A DNA stretch of 64,000 nt, from NCBI GenBank assembly GCA_963930775.1, contig OZ005698.1:4594501-4658500 (forward strand). The letters are read 5' to 3'. The stretch's first letter is position 1, and each line of letters begins with the position of its first letter. The notes beneath the pieces are model-generated. The model did no database searches. It saw nothing but the letters and a program-made list of their open reading frames with translations, and was not told the DNA's origin. Source of the DNA: Cliona cf. orientalis (lineage: Eukaryota > Porifera > Demospongiae > Clionaida > Clionaidae). Below are positions 63,116 to 64,000 of the stretch, piece after piece. Made by a program: the position numbers and the translations under genes.

Positions 63116-64000
63116 GGTCTGGTATCACGTGCACAATACATAGCAATACAAACGATCAAAAATTACAAGATCGATGGCTATAGACAAGATGAGGTAAGTT
63201 TCTGAAGGTAGAGAATCTCTCTGGTATGTCTACTTCTACATACTATAGTATTACCGTACGTAGCTAAAACAAGCGACTATCGGACCGCCTAGTGAGGTAG
63301 TGACTATCAACCCCACAAAAAAACTTCGGAGCATTAAAAAGGCTTTGGGCTGCCTATCGTTACTATCTTACCTCGCTTGGACGCCTTAGAAGCGAAGCGC
63401 TCCATGCGTTCAACGCTAACAACTCTGTCCTTGCTGCCTTCTCTTTCTAGATCACCAGTGGGCGTGGTCAATGAAAACGTCACTATTGTACACGTGCATT
63501 GGGTATTATGTCATCAAGGCGAACTTCAACCCGTCTGAAGCAGTCGGCGGAAATGTTTGCTTCCGGATTGGGCGTTTCCTGCAAAATATTCGCAGTTTCA
63601 CACATACACTAGGATTATTAATGCATAAGGATGCATAGAATACAATATTGACTCTTAACTAATACTTTCATGCAAGTTTCTGTGCCTAACGTAAATAGAC
63701 CATATTTTAGGCTATTTCGGTCGATAGCTCCGTGACCCTTTGTAGTTAAGACTTCTTATTTGGCATAAAGATGTATCTAGTTGGTGTCAATCTTCATCTC
63801 AAATCTGGATTCTTAACTATAATCCAATCCCTTGAAATTGTGCCTAACATAAGAATCGGGAATTTTTGGCCATTTTTGCATGCTGAAGCCATATAGAAGG
63901 TGGCATCAACTTTCCACTGCAGATGTAGATAGTCCATCCATTGACCTAACTGGGTATCAAATCGAATGTAAAGATATGCAAGTTTAGCCACAAAACACTG
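63116..64000. other. Intergenic or intronic, no gene seen
   Basis: No recognisable exon or delimited repeat. The minus-strand frame 63991-63794 has no known features. TTAAGACTTCTT/GGCATAA and CTAACGTAAAT/CTAACATAAG words recur loosely at 63680-63860. Confidence 0.4.

Noticed and set aside
1..64000. Bacterial or viral genome segment
   Set aside because: Spliced genes with GT/AG introns, LTR retrotransposons, Helitrons and a class C GPCR fit an animal genome; no ribosome-binding sites or operons are seen.

Overview
This is metazoan DNA, AT-rich, with small phase-compatible introns (about 55 to 140 bp) beside one apparently very long one, and it is packed with degenerate transposable elements. 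An intronless class C GPCR of the GABA-B type, very short introns and dense short inverted-repeat elements suggest a demosponge (Amphimedon-like). That assignment is inference from gene content, not a match.

Host-type genes are few. A complete GABA-B-like receptor reads on the minus strand at 6393-8894. Just downstream on the same strand are the first three exons of an AKR7-type aldo-keto reductase (5669-6009), with the rest lost or displaced by inserted repeats. A proline dehydrogenase gene reads leftward from at least 62187 to 39550; two of its exons are separated by about 18.3 kb that holds a whole collection of transposon remnants. A small spliced BEN-domain gene (52224-53007, plus) lies inside that interval, probably as part of a mobile element.

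Mobile elements from left to right: a DIRS/Ngaro-like reverse transcriptase fragment (2.3-3.1 kb); a foldback element (10.5-11.7 kb); a Ty3/gypsy pol remnant with a 3' LTR (15.2-17.5 kb, minus); tRNA-derived SINE-like copies (12.8, 17.8-18.2, 32.0-32.3 kb); a 2.5 kb tandem array of ~200 bp palindromic units (18.7-21.2 kb) holding a cleanly inserted MITE; a reverse transcriptase scrap (21.2 kb); a short element with a HIRAN-like ORF (23.7-24.4 kb); a broken Helitron with OTU protease, Rep-like and PIF1-like helicase parts (25.4-30.6 kb, minus); a Ty3/gypsy element with both LTRs and a 5 bp target duplication (35219-39436, plus); a Crypton-type tyrosine recombinase/DUF3504 pseudogene (43.3-44.9 kb); a YqaJ-like plus PHD-finger pseudogene (46.6-47.8 kb); a THAP-DDE transposase pseudogene (48.9-50.6 kb, minus); and a possible BEN-containing DNA transposon flanked by GATCTTGC-rich repeat clusters (50.7-53.7 kb).

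Many small non-autonomous elements could be delimited by terminal inverted repeats and target duplications. One large class begins CCGTA or similar and has TA duplications. A second, TAGCCTCG...CGAGGCTA, has 9 bp duplications. Two CAGGG-ended elements have 5 and 6 bp duplications. Long G or C homopolymers occur at 6134, 10209, 31549 and 51247. The window shows little operon-like or regulatory organisation; its main content is a few host genes surviving in a transposon graveyard.
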